NCBI RefSeq assembly: GCF_024298905.1
Contig: NZ_CP101154.1
Span: 2,480,001 to 2,544,000, forward strand
DNA from: Natronomonas marina
GTDB taxonomy: Archaea > Halobacteriota > Halobacteria > Halobacteriales > Haloarculaceae
DNA length: 64,000 nucleotides
Direction: 5' to 3'
Positions 52,655-62,147 of this stretch are shown here, piece by piece. The position numbers and the translations under genes are program-made. The notes under the pieces were generated by a model. It had not been told where the DNA came from. It was given only the letters and a program-made list of their open reading frames with translations, and searched no databases. Positions within the stretch are counted from its first letter, which is position 1; each line of letters begins with the position of its first letter.

Positions 52655-54901
52655 ATGGAATACGGGCTCGTCGTGCTGTGGCTCGCCATGTACCTGATAC
52701 TCGGGCTGGCCGCGCTCCCGCTCGCGGCCGCGCTCTTTCCTCGACTCGACGGCCGCGGGGCGATTTTCGCGATTCCGGTCGGTCTCGCCGTCGTCGCCGT
52801 CGTCGGCCACCTCGTCGGCCATCTCGCCTTCGGGTGGCCGGCACTGCTGGCCGGTCTCGCCGCGGTCGTCGGCGCCAGCGCCGTCCTCGGCGACGCCGAC
52901 GCCGTCGAGGAACGCGCCTACGGCGAGGCGTCGGCCGTCTTCGCGGTCGCCTTCCTCTTTCTGGTCGCCATCCGGTCCTTCAACCCCGCAATCGCGCCGC
53001 TGCCGGTCGCCATCGGCGAGAAGATGCTCGACTTCGGGCTGGTCCAGTCCTCGCTGCGGGCCGGGGCGCTGCCCCCCGATGACATGTGGTTCGCGGGAAA
53101 GGCCGTCCAGTACCACTACGGCGGGCACATGCTGTCGGCGCTCTTGACGCGCCTCACCGGGACGGGGCCGCAGTTCGCGTACAATCTCGCCCTGGCTGGC
53201 TTCTACGCGGCGCTGGTCACCGCGGCCTACGGGCTGGCGGGCGCCGTCGCCGCCGCCCGCGACGTCCCGCGCCGGGCGGCGGCCGGTCTCGGCGCGTTCT
53301 TCGTCGGCGTCGCCGGCAACCTCCACACCGCCGGCCAGGTGGCCGGGTGGCTGCTCCCCGGCGACCTGGTGGCGGGGCTGCCGGGCGTCCCCGAGAGCGC
53401 CGCCTCGTGGAACCCCTCGGCGTTCTCCTACTTCGACGCCAGCCGCGTCCTCCCGGTCCGCCCGGACGACCCCTCCGTCGACTTCCTGGCCGCGACGGAG
53501 TTCCCGCTCTTCGCCTGGCTCAACGGCGACCTGCACGCCCACATGATGAGCCAGCCATTCCTGCTCCTCTCCGTCGCGCTGCTGTTCAGTTACTGGCGCG
53601 CCGAACCGTCGACCCGACGGCTGGTGCTGTTCGGCGCGCTGCCGCCCGTCGTGGGGCTGGTCGCCCTGTTCAACCTCTGGTCGTTCCCGACCGCGCTGGG
53701 GGTGACGTTCCTGGCGCTCGCCTTCGCCCCCGGCGACGCGACGGCCCTGTTCGGGTCGTACGGCGAGGGCATCTTCGAGGACCGCGGGCCGGTCGGCGAG
53801 GAGGCGGCCCGCCTCGGCGTCGCCGCCCTCGGGACCGTCGCCGTCTTGCTCGGCGCCCTCGCGTGGACGCTGCCCTACTGGGTCGGCGTCGTCGCCGGCG
53901 GTCCCGACCAGACGCTCGCCTACTGGGAGCCGTGGACGCCGCTGGGACCGCTCCTCGTCGTCCACGGGGCCTTCCTCGCGGTCTTCGCGGCCTACCTCGC
54001 CCGTCGGCTGGCGACCGGGCGGGTCCCTCCGGCGGCGGTCCTGCTCGGCGGACTCGGCCTCCTCGCGGTCGTGACGGTCCTCGGGGCGCCCGCGCTCGGC
54101 CTGACGCTGCCCTTCCTGCTGGGGGGCTGGTGGCTGCTGCGGACCCGCCCGGAGACGGGCTTTCCGCTCGTGCTCGTCGTCGCCGGGGCGGGGCTGGTCC
54201 TGCTCGTCGAACTCGTCACCATCGAGGGCGAGCGGTTCAACGTCATCTTCAAGCCGTACGCCCACGTCTGGCTGCTCTGGTCGGTGGCGGCCGCGGTACT
54301 GTTGCCGATGCTGGCCCGGGGCCGGCCCGCGCTCGGTCTCGACGTCGACCGGGACCGCCTCCGGAAGACGGGAACCGTCCTCACCGTCGCACTCGTCGCG
54401 CTGACGGGGCTGTACGCCGGCTTCGCGGTGCCGGCCGCGGTGGACAACGAGCCGGTCGGCGCCGACGGCCCGACGCTGGACGGGACGGCCTACGCGGGCG
54501 CACTCTACCCCGATGAGGCCGCCGCCATCGAGTGGCTGAACCGGCAGCCCGGCCGCCGGACCATCGTGACCGCCGCCCCCGGCGGCTACCGGTGGCAACC
54601 ACAGGAGGGCAAGGGCGCCTCCGCGCCCGCGAGTCTCACCGGACATCCGACCGTCCTCGGGTGGTTCCACGAGCGACAGTACCGCGGCGACGAACCCTAC
54701 GAGAAGCGCCTCGCCGACGTCCGAACCATCTACCAGGGGTCGACCGACGAGCAGTCCGACCTGTTCGACCGCTACGATGTCCGGTACGTCTACGTCGGGC
54801 CCGCCGAGCGCAACCGGTACGACGTCGCGGTTACCGACCACCCGGACCTCGATGTGGCCTTCCGGGAGGGCGACGTCACGATATACGAGGTCCAGCGCTG
54901 A
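52655..54901 (+). CDS. DUF2298 (YYY-type) multipass membrane protein, probable GT-C glycosyltransferase
   Basis: 748 aa from the ATG at 52655. More than a dozen helices. Family features: FGLVQSSLRAGALPPDDMWFAG in pieces, KAVQYHYGGHM, the acidic/aromatic loop EFPLFAWLNGDLHAHMM and the C-terminal extracellular part with EAAAIEWLNRQPG and DVRYVYVGPAERN. DUF2298 proteins resemble GT-C enzymes using polyprenyl-linked sugars, so the divergent GT2/GtrA pair could supply its donor. The function is not proven. Confidence 0.88.
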   Translation: MEYGLVVLWLAMYLILGLAALPLAAALFPRLDGRGAIFAIPVGLAVVAVVGHLVGHLAFGWPALLAGLAAVVGASAVLGDADAVEERAYGEASAVFAVAFLFLVAIRSFNPAIAPLPVAIGEKMLDFGLVQSSLRAGALPPDDMWFAGKAVQYHYGGHMLSALLTRLTGTGPQFAYNLALAGFYAALVTAAYGLAGAVAAARDVPRRAAAGLGAFFVGVAGNLHTAGQVAGWLLPGDLVAGLPGVPESAASWNPSAFSYFDASRVLPVRPDDPSVDFLAATEFPLFAWLNGDLHAHMMSQPFLLLSVALLFSYWRAEPSTRRLVLFGALPPVVGLVALFNLWSFPTALGVTFLALAFAPGDATALFGSYGEGIFEDRGPVGEEAARLGVAALGTVAVLLGALAWTLPYWVGVVAGGPDQTLAYWEPWTPLGPLLVVHGAFLAVFAAYLARRLATGRVPPAAVLLGGLGLLAVVTVLGAPALGLTLPFLLGGWWLLRTRPETGFPLVLVVAGAGLVLLVELVTIEGERFNVIFKPYAHVWLLWSVAAAVLLPMLARGRPALGLDVDRDRLRKTGTVLTVALVALTGLYAGFAVPAAVDNEPVGADGPTLDGTAYAGALYPDEAAAIEWLNRQPGRRTIVTAAPGGYRWQPQEGKGASAPASLTGHPTVLGWFHERQYRGDEPYEKRLADVRTIYQGSTDEQSDLFDRYDVRYVYVGPAERNRYDVAVTDHPDLDVAFREGDVTIYEVQR

Positions 54902-54975
54902 CGCGGCGGGCACGGACACCCCGCGCGGGTCGCCCCCGTCCGTAGAATAATGTGGGTCGCTACCATAGTGAGAAC

Positions 54976-55824
54976 ATGGCAATCGCACGCCACGGCGGCG
55001 GAGTCCGGGCGGACGTCGGGGCGCTGGTCTCGCAGGTCCACCCCGTGTTCATGCTGCCGCCGCTGGCCGCCTCGGCGTTCGGCGCGGTGCTGGCCGACCG
55101 ACTCGACGCCGCGCTACTGGCCATCCACCTCACCGCCGCCTTCGCCGCCCTCTACACGGCCCACATCAAGGACGGCTACGTCGACTTCTACCGCCGCGGC
55201 GAGGACGACGACCACCCGCTGTCGGCCGTCGGCTGCCGGGTCGCGCTGGCCGGCGCCACAGCCGTCTTCTTCGCCTGCCTGCTCGCCATCGGCGCCCTCG
55301 TGAACGCGTGGGCCGCGCTGCTGACGCTTCCGGGGTGGGTCATCGGCTACCTCCACGCGCCCCAGCTGGACCTCAATCCGGTCGGGGCGACCGCCGGCTA
55401 CCCCGCCGGCATCGCCTTCGCGCTCCTGGGCGGCTACTACGTCCAGGCGACCGCACTCACCGCCCGCGTCGTCGCCTTCGCCGTCGTCTTCTTCGTCGTC
55501 CTCAGCGGCATCAAGACCGTCGACGACGCCAAGGACTACGAGTACGACCGCTCCATCGGCAAGCGGACCGTCGCCGTCGTCCTCGGTCCCGGGCGGGCCC
55601 GCCGGTTCGCCTACGGCCTGATGGCCACCGGGATGGTCGTCGTGGTGGCGCTCGCGGGTATCGGGGTCTTCCCGCCGGCCAGCGCCGCCGCACCCGTCGT
55701 CTTCGGCGTCGTGGCGGCCTTCGCGTGGCGGGCCGGCGAGGACGACGGCCTGGCGACGAAACTGCTCATCCGGGGGTCGTATCTCTTTCTGGCGGTGCTG
55801 GTGGCGGCGGTGTGGCTCGGGTAG
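54976..55824 (+). CDS. UbiA family prenyltransferase
   Basis: 282 aa from the ATG at 54976. Eight to nine helices. The two Asp-rich motifs are AAHIKDGYVDFY-like (HIKDGYVDFYRRGEDDDHP) and TVDDAKDYEYDRSIGKRT. UbiA enzymes attach prenyl chains to aromatic or lipid acceptors. The first motif is not the classical NDxxDxxxD, so this may be a divergent clade; menaquinone or lipid synthesis are both possible. It follows the DUF2298 gene by 74 bp and is convergent with the Nudix gene. Confidence 0.85.
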   Translation: MAIARHGGGVRADVGALVSQVHPVFMLPPLAASAFGAVLADRLDAALLAIHLTAAFAALYTAHIKDGYVDFYRRGEDDDHPLSAVGCRVALAGATAVFFACLLAIGALVNAWAALLTLPGWVIGYLHAPQLDLNPVGATAGYPAGIAFALLGGYYVQATALTARVVAFAVVFFVVLSGIKTVDDAKDYEYDRSIGKRTVAVVLGPGRARRFAYGLMATGMVVVVALAGIGVFPPASAAAPVVFGVVAAFAWRAGEDDGLATKLLIRGSYLFLAVLVAAVWLG

Positions 55825-55832
55825 CGCGACGG

Positions 55833-56375
55833 TCAGCCCTCCCCGAGGTCGTCGATGGCCTCGAGAACCTGCTCGCGGCCCGACGCCCGGAGCCGCGGGG
55901 ACTCGCGTCGAATCTCCTCGCGAGACCAGAACCGGGCGTCGGCCGCGTCGTCGGCCGCCTGCAGTGTGCCCGCCGTCGCGGCGGCCGGCACCGCGTAGTT
56001 GAACGACACCATCGCGGCGCCGCCCTCGAACTCGAGGAAGCCGTCACCGACGAGTCGCAGGTCAGCCGCCGTGGCCGACAGCCCGGTCTCCTCTCGGAGT
56101 TCGCGGGTCGCACACGCCGCCGGCGACTCCCCGCGCTCGACGTGGCCGCCGGGGAGCGCCCACTCGCCGGCGTGCGGCGCCGCGCCGCGCTCGATCAACA
56201 GCGCACGGTCGCCGTCGACGACCGTCGCCTGGGCGACCGGCACCGGGTTGCGGTACAGCCGCAGGTCGCAGGCCGGACAGTGCGGCACCGCTCGCCCCTC
56301 GACCGTCTCGGTGTCGAGGTCGGCGCCACAGGTCGGACAGTAGTCCACCCGGTCGGTCTCGGCGGTCCACGCCAT
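55833..56375 (-). CDS. Nudix hydrolase with N-terminal zinc ribbon
   Basis: 180 aa from the ATG at 56375. The zinc ribbon has DYCPTCGADL and PHCPACDLRLYRNP. The Nudix box GGHVERGESPAACATRELREETG is complete (here at residues ~75-97). This arrangement resembles NudC/NUDIX proteins with a ribbon that hydrolyse nucleotide diphosphates such as NADH or ADP-ribose. The exact substrate is unknown. Confidence 0.9.
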   Translation of the reverse strand: MAWTAETDRVDYCPTCGADLDTETVEGRAVPHCPACDLRLYRNPVPVAQATVVDGDRALLIERGAAPHAGEWALPGGHVERGESPAACATRELREETGLSATAADLRLVGDGFLEFEGGAAMVSFNYAVPAAATAGTLQAADDAADARFWSREEIRRESPRLRASGREQVLEAIDDLGEG

Positions 56376-56433
56376 GACGGCCGCGGGTACGCCGGGCGCG
56401 CAGTTAGCCCTGGGGGTCGCGGTGCCGGGCGCC

Positions 56434-56676
56434 TCAGAGCGGTTCCTCGCAGTGGTGACAGGCCTCGGCGTCCTCGTCGTTCGGGGCGCCGCAGCCCTCG
56501 CAGTTGACACTAGTCGTGGCGGTCGAGTCCGACCCCCCGCTCGCCATCTCGACGAACCCGGCGACGATGAGCACAAGCGGTATCGCCACGATGCCTATCG
56601 GGCCGGCTACGAGGATGAACCCCAGCGCGACGAAGGTGAGAAATCCCGAGAGGACGAGCTTGCTTCCCGTGTCCAT
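56434..56676 (-). CDS. Small membrane protein with C-terminal zinc ribbon
   Basis: 80 aa from the ATG at 56676. Two helices (KLVLSGFLTFVALGFILVAG and IGIVAIPLVLIVAGFVEMA), a Ser/Thr linker and a C-terminal ribbon CEGCGAPNDEDAEACHHC with two CxxC knuckles. This fits the zinc-ribbon-plus-membrane class common in haloarchaea, function unknown. An AT-rich promoter region lies upstream (about 56690-56715). Confidence 0.8.
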   Translation of the reverse strand: MDTGSKLVLSGFLTFVALGFILVAGPIGIVAIPLVLIVAGFVEMASGGSDSTATTSVNCEGCGAPNDEDAEACHHCEEPL

Positions 56677-56861
56677 ATATTTCTGACTCTGGCTATGAAA
56701 TATAAGTTTTCCGGAGCACGGTGTGGTCTCACCGAGAGCATCCCGCGGAGAGCGGTAGCTGCAGCGGTTTCGGCTCACGACGGCGCTATCGCCGCGGCTC
56801 TTCGGTGGCCTCGGCCGAAAGAAGGTCGAAGGTTCGAGTCGAGCGACGCGCCGGGGTTTGG

Positions 56862-57014
56862 CTACTCGTCCGGCGCTTCCTGCTCCTCGTCGCCGCCGTC
56901 GGTCAGCACCTCGGTCTCGACGCTCGCCTCCTCGTTGACGAACGACGGCTCCTCGTCCTCCGATTCCTCGCGCTCGAACTCGCGTCGGTCACGCAGGTCG
57001 AATCCGTGGCACAT
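56862..57014 (-). CDS. Small acidic protein (50 aa), function unknown
   Basis: From the ATG at 57014. The product begins MCHGFDLRDRREFEREE and is highly acidic throughout. The Cys2-His3 start and the charged helix suggest a real small haloarchaeal protein rather than noise, and the frame is free of other genes. It is convergent with nothing and lies 67 bp downstream of YchF on the same strand. Confidence 0.55.
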   Translation of the reverse strand: MCHGFDLRDRREFEREESEDEEPSFVNEEASVETEVLTDGGDEEQEAPDE

Positions 57015-57081
57015 GGTACACTCCCGCAAAGGGCTGGTGATACTAATACGCACGGTCCGTCGAAGCGCTTGCTGGAACCCG

Positions 57082-58263
57082 CTAGTTCGCCGTCGAGACG
57101 ACCTTGATGACGTCGCCCTCGGAGAGGTCGTGGTCCTCGCCGACACGGCGGCCGTCGCGGGCGTCGACGGCGTGGAGGTAGCCCTCGCCGATGTCGGAGT
57201 GGACGGCGAACGCGAGGTCGGGCGGCGTGGCGTCGTTCCGCAGGAGGAACGCATCGGGCAGGACGTTGCCCTGGCCGTCGGTCCAGCGGGTCTCGTTCTG
57301 GACGGGGTACACCGTGATGCGGTCCAGCAGGTCGTAGACGGCCTCGTCGAGGGCGGCCTGGACGCCGGTGCCGCCGAACTCGACCATCACCTCGCGGACG
57401 CGCTCGAGGCCCTTGGTCTGCGCGTCGGAGAGTTCGCCCGTGATTTCGAACTCCTCGTCGCCTGGGTCGTAGTCGACGACGCCGGCCTCGACGGCCTTCC
57501 GGAGCGCGAGTTCGCCCTCCGCGGTGGCGGCGACGACGCGGTCGGCCGCCTCCCGGAGTCGCTCGACGTTGCCCTCGGGCGCGACGTCCGCCTTGTTGGC
57601 GACGACGACGATGGGCTTGGTCCGCTCCCGGATGCGCCGGGCGAGTTCCTCGCGGTCGGCGTCGTCCCAGGCCATCGGGTCCGTCGAGTACTCCATCTCC
57701 CGCAGGACGGCCATCACGTCGTACTCGGTGGCGCCGACGCCGGTGAGGACGTCGGTCAGCGCGTCCTCGAAGTCGAACTCCGGGGAGCGGGAACCCCGCT
57801 CGACGGTCTCCCAGTTGTCCTCGACGATGGAGGCCAGCCACAGGTCCATCTCCGTCTCGACGAACTCGACGTCCTGGACCGGGTCGTAGGAGCCGGCCTC
57901 GACGGGTTCGCCCTCCTCGTTGGTGCCGCCGGAGGCGTCGACGACGTTGAGAATGACGTCGGCGTTCGACAGCGCGTCGAGGAACTGGTTGCCGAGTCCC
58001 TTCCCCTCGTGGGCGCCGGGGACGAGACCGGCCACGTCCAGCAACTCGACGGGGACGTAGCGCTTGCCGTCGTGGCAGTCGTCGTTGCCGCACCGCTCGT
58101 CGAGGTCCAGGCAGGGACAGCGGGTGCGGACGTGGCTCACCCCCCGGTTGGCGTCGATGGTCGTGAAGGGGTAGTTACCGACGTCGACGTCGGCCATCGT
58201 GGCGGCCTTGTAGAACGTCGATTTGCCGGCGTTGGGCTTGCCGGCCAGAGCGACAGAGAGCAT
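57082..58263 (-). CDS. ychF: Redox-regulated ATPase YchF/OLA1-like (Obg family)
   Basis: 393 aa from the ATG at 58263; a GTG two codons earlier is possible. G1 motif [13 protein letters not shown], switch region [13 protein letters not shown]3 [17 protein letters not shown]4 [12 protein letters not shown], and a C-terminal TGS domain ending [10 protein letters not shown]. An inserted [15 protein letters not shown] segment with several cysteines near residue 55 is typical of the archaeal form. It is a ribosome-associated nucleotide hydrolase. Confidence 0.92.
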   Translation of the reverse strand: MLSVALAGKPNAGKSTFYKAATMADVDVGNYPFTTIDANRGVSHVRTRCPCLDLDERCGNDDCHDGKRYVPVELLDVAGLVPGAHEGKGLGNQFLDALSNADVILNVVDASGGTNEEGEPVEAGSYDPVQDVEFVETEMDLWLASIVEDNWETVERGSRSPEFDFEDALTDVLTGVGATEYDVMAVLREMEYSTDPMAWDDADREELARRIRERTKPIVVVANKADVAPEGNVERLREAADRVVAATAEGELALRKAVEAGVVDYDPGDEEFEITGELSDAQTKGLERVREVMVEFGGTGVQAALDEAVYDLLDRITVYPVQNETRWTDGQGNVLPDAFLLRNDATPPDLAFAVHSDIGEGYLHAVDARDGRRVGEDHDLSEGDVIKVVSTAN

Positions 58264-58320
58264 ACCCACCCTCGGCGGGGCGGGCCGAATTGCCTTTCGG
58301 TCGGGCCGCGCGTCGCCGGA

Positions 58321-58909
58321 CTACCACGGGAGCGACGCGGGCAAATCGCCGAACCCCTCGCCCTCGTAGCGGCGGGCGCTCCAGCCCGCCGCCGCCGCGC
58401 CCTCGACGTCGTCGTCGCTGTCGCCGACCATCGCGTAGGCGTCGGCCGGAAGCCGCTCCTCGGCGAGCCGGTAGGGTGCGGCGGCCGGCTTGTGGGCGCC
58501 CGCCTCGTAGGAGACGACGACGGCGTCGAAGTGCTCGGCGAGGCCGCTGGCGTCGAGTTTCGCCCGTTGCCACGCCGGGACGCCGTTCGTGAGGACGCCG
58601 AGCCGGTGGCTCCCGGCCAGCCGCCCGAGGTCCGCGCCGGCGCCGGCCGGCGGCTCGCAGGCCGCCAGTTCCCGCTCGAACAGCGCCGCCACGAGCGGGT
58701 CGGGGTCGAGCCCGGTCGCCCGGAATCCCCGGCGATAGGGGGTCCGGCTCCAGCGCCGCGAACGCGTCGAGGAACGCCTCCTCGTACGTCTCCAGCCACG
58801 GTTCGCGCACCTCGCCGTGAACGTCGCGGAAGGCGTCGGCCAGCAACGCGGGGTAGTCGCGGGTGACGTGGAGGAGCGTGTCGTCGAGGTCAAAGAACAG
58901 GGCACGCAT
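58321..58909 (-). pseudogene. HAD-superfamily hydrolase, frameshifted
   Basis: From the ATG at 58909 the frame encodes FFDLDDTLLHVTRD (HAD motif I) and continues to FAALEPDP, then shifts. The other frame supplies the rest: LGVLTNGVPAWQRAK (motif II), GAHKPAAAPY (motif III Lys) and MVGDSDDDVEGA (motif IV). The switch is at a run of five G/C (58738-58742); removing one base restores a ~195-aa protein. It is either an inactivating indel or a sequencing error in a homopolymer. All catalytic motifs are otherwise intact. Confidence 0.85.
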
Positions 58910-58933
58910 ACCGCGGCGTTCTCGGACGGGTGG

Positions 58934-60040
58934 TTACTGCTTTTCGGCTTCCGCGATGACGCCCTCGACGTCACCGTCGCCGTTGGTCGCCGCCGCGCCG
59001 ACCGCGTCCCAGTCGACGTCGCTCTCGGCGAGCGGGACGACCGCGGGCGTCGTCTCGACGTCGAGGTCCCCCTCCCCGAGGGGGACGACGGCGGCCTCGG
59101 GAGCGGTCTCGTCCCTCGGTGCGTCGTCGGCGCTCGCCCCGTCGGTCGACGCGTCGTCGACGGCTCCCGGCCCGTCGTCGCGTCGGGAGTCGGCTCCCTC
59201 GGTGACGGCCGTGACGTTCGTCTCGCCGCGGGCGCGGATGGCGCCGTCGACCTCGGCGGCCTCCGAGAGGTCGCAGTCCTCACAGGAGATGTCGCCGCGG
59301 ACGTGGGCGTCGGGCGCGACGACGACGTCGCCGCCCTTCGTCGTCACGTCGCCGTGGACGACGGTTCCGGCGCCGACGCGAATGTCCTCCTTGGCGCGGA
59401 GGCTGCCGAATATCTCGGTGTCCGCGCCGACCTCGATGTCGGTCGCGCGGACGTTGCCGTGCATCCGGCAGTCGTCGCCGACGGTCGCGGGCGTCGAGAC
59501 GCGCCAGGCGTCGTCGGAGACGTTCGCGCCCCGGGGGATGACGACGGGGTCGACCTCCCGGTCGTCGGCGAGGAACTCCTCTGCGACCTCCTCGGCGGCC
59601 TCCTCCTCGCCGATGCGGAGCAACTGCGAGAGGTAGACGAACAGGAAGACGATGGTCGGCATCGGGTTGCGGATGACGATCCAGCCGTTGGCCTCGAAGC
59701 CGCGCTCGATGTCGACGTCGTCGCCGATGTCGAGGTCGCCCGAGACGATGAGCTGGCCGGTGATGTGGACCCGCTCGCCGAGGTAGGCGTCCTGGCCGAC
59801 GAGGACGTTGCCGTCGACGTCGCACCACATGTCGAGTCGGCAGTCGCCGTCGGCCTCGATGTCGCCGCCGAAGGTCACCCGCTCGCCGGCGATGACGTTG
59901 CCGCCACGGACGCCCAGCTCGACGTCGCTCTGGCCGCCGACCAGCACGTCCCCCTCGGTGACGAGGTCGTGCTCCTGAACGTGCGTGCCGTCGGGAATCG
60001 CCAGTTCCTCGAGCGGGTCGGAACCCAGCACGGTGGACAA
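58934..60040 (-). CDS. Polymer-forming cytoskeletal protein (bactofilin-like) with a membrane-embedded segment
   Basis: 368 aa; start taken as TTG at 60040, with a GTG at 60031 as alternative. Repeated short beta-helix units such as VTEGDVLVGGQSDVELG, GDIEADGDCRLDMW and HGDVTTKGGDVVVAP are typical of bactofilins. A hydrophobic stretch PMPTIVFLFVYLSQLL near residue 130 interrupts the helix and may attach it to the membrane. The C-terminal ~100 residues are acidic and disordered. It could act in cell shape or polarity. Confidence 0.8.
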   Translation of the reverse strand: MSTVLGSDPLEELAIPDGTHVQEHDLVTEGDVLVGGQSDVELGVRGGNVIAGERVTFGGDIEADGDCRLDMWCDVDGNVLVGQDAYLGERVHITGQLIVSGDLDIGDDVDIERGFEANGWIVIRNPMPTIVFLFVYLSQLLRIGEEEAAEEVAEEFLADDREVDPVVIPRGANVSDDAWRVSTPATVGDDCRMHGNVRATDIEVGADTEIFGSLRAKEDIRVGAGTVVHGDVTTKGGDVVVAPDAHVRGDISCEDCDLSEAAEVDGAIRARGETNVTAVTEGADSRRDDGPGAVDDASTDGASADDAPRDETAPEAAVVPLGEGDLDVETTPAVVPLAESDVDWDAVGAAATNGDGDVEGVIAEAEKQ

Positions 60041-60125
60041 TCACGCGTGCCCCATATTAAAACCACCCCGGGGCGTCAGACGTGCGTCCGACGCGACGCG
60101 GCACGCGTCCCGGCCGCACCCACTC

Positions 60126-60139
60126 GGTATTTTTATGCG
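60126..60139 (+). promoter_or_regulatory. TATA box for the 164-aa protein gene
   Basis: GGTATTTTTATGCG is centred ~28 nt before the ATG at 60161, giving a leaderless mRNA. Confidence 0.5.
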
Positions 60140-60160
60140 GGCAGGTGTGCAGATACGGGT

Positions 60161-60655
60161 ATGGCGGAGCCGAACGGCGCGGGGGGAGAGGGACCACCGG
60201 AGCAGCAGCGCGAGGCGGCCCGCTCGCTGCTTGAGTCCGTCGTCGACACCGCCTCGCCCGGCGCCACCGTCTCGTTCCGCAACACCGATTTCGGTCCGTC
60301 CAACGGGACGCTGGGATTCAGTTACCGGAACGGTTCGCTGATGGTCGAGTACCAGGCCGACGTCAACGCCGCCGACTCCCACCCGGACACGACCGCGGCG
60401 ACGAGCGAACTGATGGAACTGAACGACCACACGCCGCTGTCGGCGGCCGGCGAACCCTACGCCGCCGTCCAGCGCAGCGCCGTCGAGTTGGTCGCCGACA
60501 CCGTCGCCGGGGCGCCGGACGCGGCGGCGCTGGAGCCCGTGACGGTGTGGCCGGTCACGAACGACCCCGGGCTCTACAGGGTCGGTTACGAGGTGCCCAG
60601 CCGGGAGTTCCTCTATGCGGTCGCGTTCAAGATTCCCCCCTCGGCGATGGAGTGA
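60161..60655 (+). CDS. Protein of unknown function
   Basis: 164 aa from the ATG at 60161; the open frame upstream is antisense to the bactofilin gene. Soluble alpha/beta-like pattern with LLESVVDTASPGATVSFRN, SLMVEYQADVNAADSHP and the C-terminal strand EFLYAVAFKIPPSAME. I do not recognise a domain. A TATA box at the expected distance supports expression. Confidence 0.7.
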   Translation: MAEPNGAGGEGPPEQQREAARSLLESVVDTASPGATVSFRNTDFGPSNGTLGFSYRNGSLMVEYQADVNAADSHPDTTAATSELMELNDHTPLSAAGEPYAAVQRSAVELVADTVAGAPDAAALEPVTVWPVTNDPGLYRVGYEVPSREFLYAVAFKIPPSAME

Positions 60656-60797
60656 TGCCGTCGGGTACGGAATCCGACGTTCGGCCCACACGCACTTATG
60701 TCAGGTGCCCGAACCCCCACGTCGGGGCCGTCGATGCGCCCGCCGTGGCGCGCCCCCGCGACGGGGAGGGGAAACTCCGTCGCGTTCTCAACGCACC

Positions 60798-60806
60798 GCT
60801 TATACG
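60798..60806 (+). promoter_or_regulatory. TATA box for the DUF5800 gene
   Basis: GCTTATACG lies ~26 nt before the ATG at 60828, the normal archaeal spacing for a leaderless mRNA. Confidence 0.5.
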
Positions 60807-60827
60807 TGGCAGCCGCCAAGCGAGGAC

Positions 60828-61025
60828 ATGACCGTTCTGTCGTTCGACGAACAGGGAGTCGAGGTGATCTACGAGGGCACCGAGTTCCGGCTGGAGGCCG
60901 ACCTCATAGAGGAGGCCACCCACAAGGACTACCCCGACGTCACCGACCACGAGGTGCTGCAACTCGTCGAGGAGGACCCCGCGCTCTCCTCGGAGCCGCG
61001 ACGGATCGCGGAGATACTCGACTGA
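60828..61025 (+). CDS. DUF5800 family protein
   Basis: 65 aa from the ATG at 60828. The sequence TVLSFDEQGVEVIYEGTEF and DVTDHEVLQLVEEDPALSSE, ending RRIAEILD, fits the short haloarchaeal DUF5800 family, which has no known function. The acidic, compact composition is typical. It has its own TATA box and is followed by the alcohol dehydrogenase gene after ~50 bp. Confidence 0.8.
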   Translation: MTVLSFDEQGVEVIYEGTEFRLEADLIEEATHKDYPDVTDHEVLQLVEEDPALSSEPRRIAEILD

Positions 61026-61076
61026 CCTCGGCCGGCCACCGGAACGCTCTTTGTCCGTGCCCCGGGCTACCGACCC

Positions 61077-62072
61077 ATGCGAGCGGCGCGCTTCCATCCC
61101 GGCGAGGGGCTCCGAATCGAGGACGTAGCGCGGCCGTCGGTCGGCCCGGGCGAGGTGCTCGTCGAGGTGGCCGGCTGCGGCGTCTGTCACTCCGATCTGC
61201 ACGTCATGGACGGGGACATCCCCCTGGTCGAGCCGCGAGTGCTGGGCCACGAGGTCGCCGGCACGGTCGCAGAAACCGGCGAGGGCGTCGCCCTCGACGC
61301 CGGGACGGAGGTGGCCGTCTTCGGCGGGTGGGGCTGCCGGAACTGCGAGACCTGTGCCCGGGGCGCCGACCAGCTCTGTAACCTCTCGAACTGGCTCGGC
61401 ATCGGTCACGACGGCGGCTACGCCGAGTTCCTGCGGGTGCCGACGGCGGACTACTGCCTGCCGCTCGACGGTCTCGACCCGGTCGAGGCGGCGCCGCTGA
61501 CCGACGCTGCCCTCACCGCCTACCGCGCGCTCCGGCGGGCCGAGGTGGGTCCTAGCGATTCCGTCGCGCTCGTCGGCATCGGCGGCCTCGGCGAGTTCGG
61601 CGTCCAGCTGGCCCGGACCTGGGGCTGTCGGGTCGTCGCCGTCGACCGGGTGCCGGCGAAACTGGACCGCGCCGAACGGCTGGGCGCCGACGCGACCGTC
61701 GAGACCGGGGGCTCGGTCCCGCGGGCGGTCAAGGCCGCCGCCGACGGGCCGGTCGACGCAGTCGTCGACTTCGTCGGCGTCGATGAGACGCTGCAGTGGG
61801 CATCGAACGTCCTCGGCGCCGACGGACACCTCGTGCTCGCGGGCATCGGCGGCGGCACGCTCGACTTCTCGTGGAACCCTCTCGTCGGCAGCGAGGTGAC
61901 CTACCGGACCGTCCAGTGGGGTACGTCGGCGGAACTGCGGGACGTGCTGGCACTGGCCCGGCAGGGCCGCATCACGGCGGACGTAGAGCGGGTCGACCTG
62001 GCCGAACTACCCGATACCTTCGACCGACTGGCGGCCGGCGACGTCGCAGGCCGTGCCGTCGTCGTACCGTAG
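61077..62072 (+). CDS. Zinc-dependent alcohol dehydrogenase (MDR family)
   Basis: 331 aa from the ATG at 61077. Catalytic zinc site GCGVCHSDLH and GHEVAGTV, structural zinc site CRNCETCARGADQLC, and NAD(P) Rossmann motif GIGGLGEFGVQLAR. The C-terminus reads RLAAGDVAGRAVVVP. Oxidises alcohols or reduces aldehydes; the substrate is not evident. A degraded second copy of its last ~34 bp lies at 62727-62760. Confidence 0.92.
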   Translation: MRAARFHPGEGLRIEDVARPSVGPGEVLVEVAGCGVCHSDLHVMDGDIPLVEPRVLGHEVAGTVAETGEGVALDAGTEVAVFGGWGCRNCETCARGADQLCNLSNWLGIGHDGGYAEFLRVPTADYCLPLDGLDPVEAAPLTDAALTAYRALRRAEVGPSDSVALVGIGGLGEFGVQLARTWGCRVVAVDRVPAKLDRAERLGADATVETGGSVPRAVKAAADGPVDAVVDFVGVDETLQWASNVLGADGHLVLAGIGGGTLDFSWNPLVGSEVTYRTVQWGTSAELRDVLALARQGRITADVERVDLAELPDTFDRLAAGDVAGRAVVVP

Positions 62073-62147
62073 AACCGCGGGTTCGGGCGGCGGCGACCGA
62101 CCGGTCGTGGCCGGTGCCGGCCGGTGGTCGGCGGGCCCGACGGCTCG

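Noticed and set aside
51770-54988. 1072-codon open frame on the minus strand
   Set aside because: Only the last 262 codons form a protein (the GT2 enzyme). The rest is antisense to the DUF2298 gene and has Arg/Gly/Pro-rich composition typical of shadow frames in GC-rich DNA.
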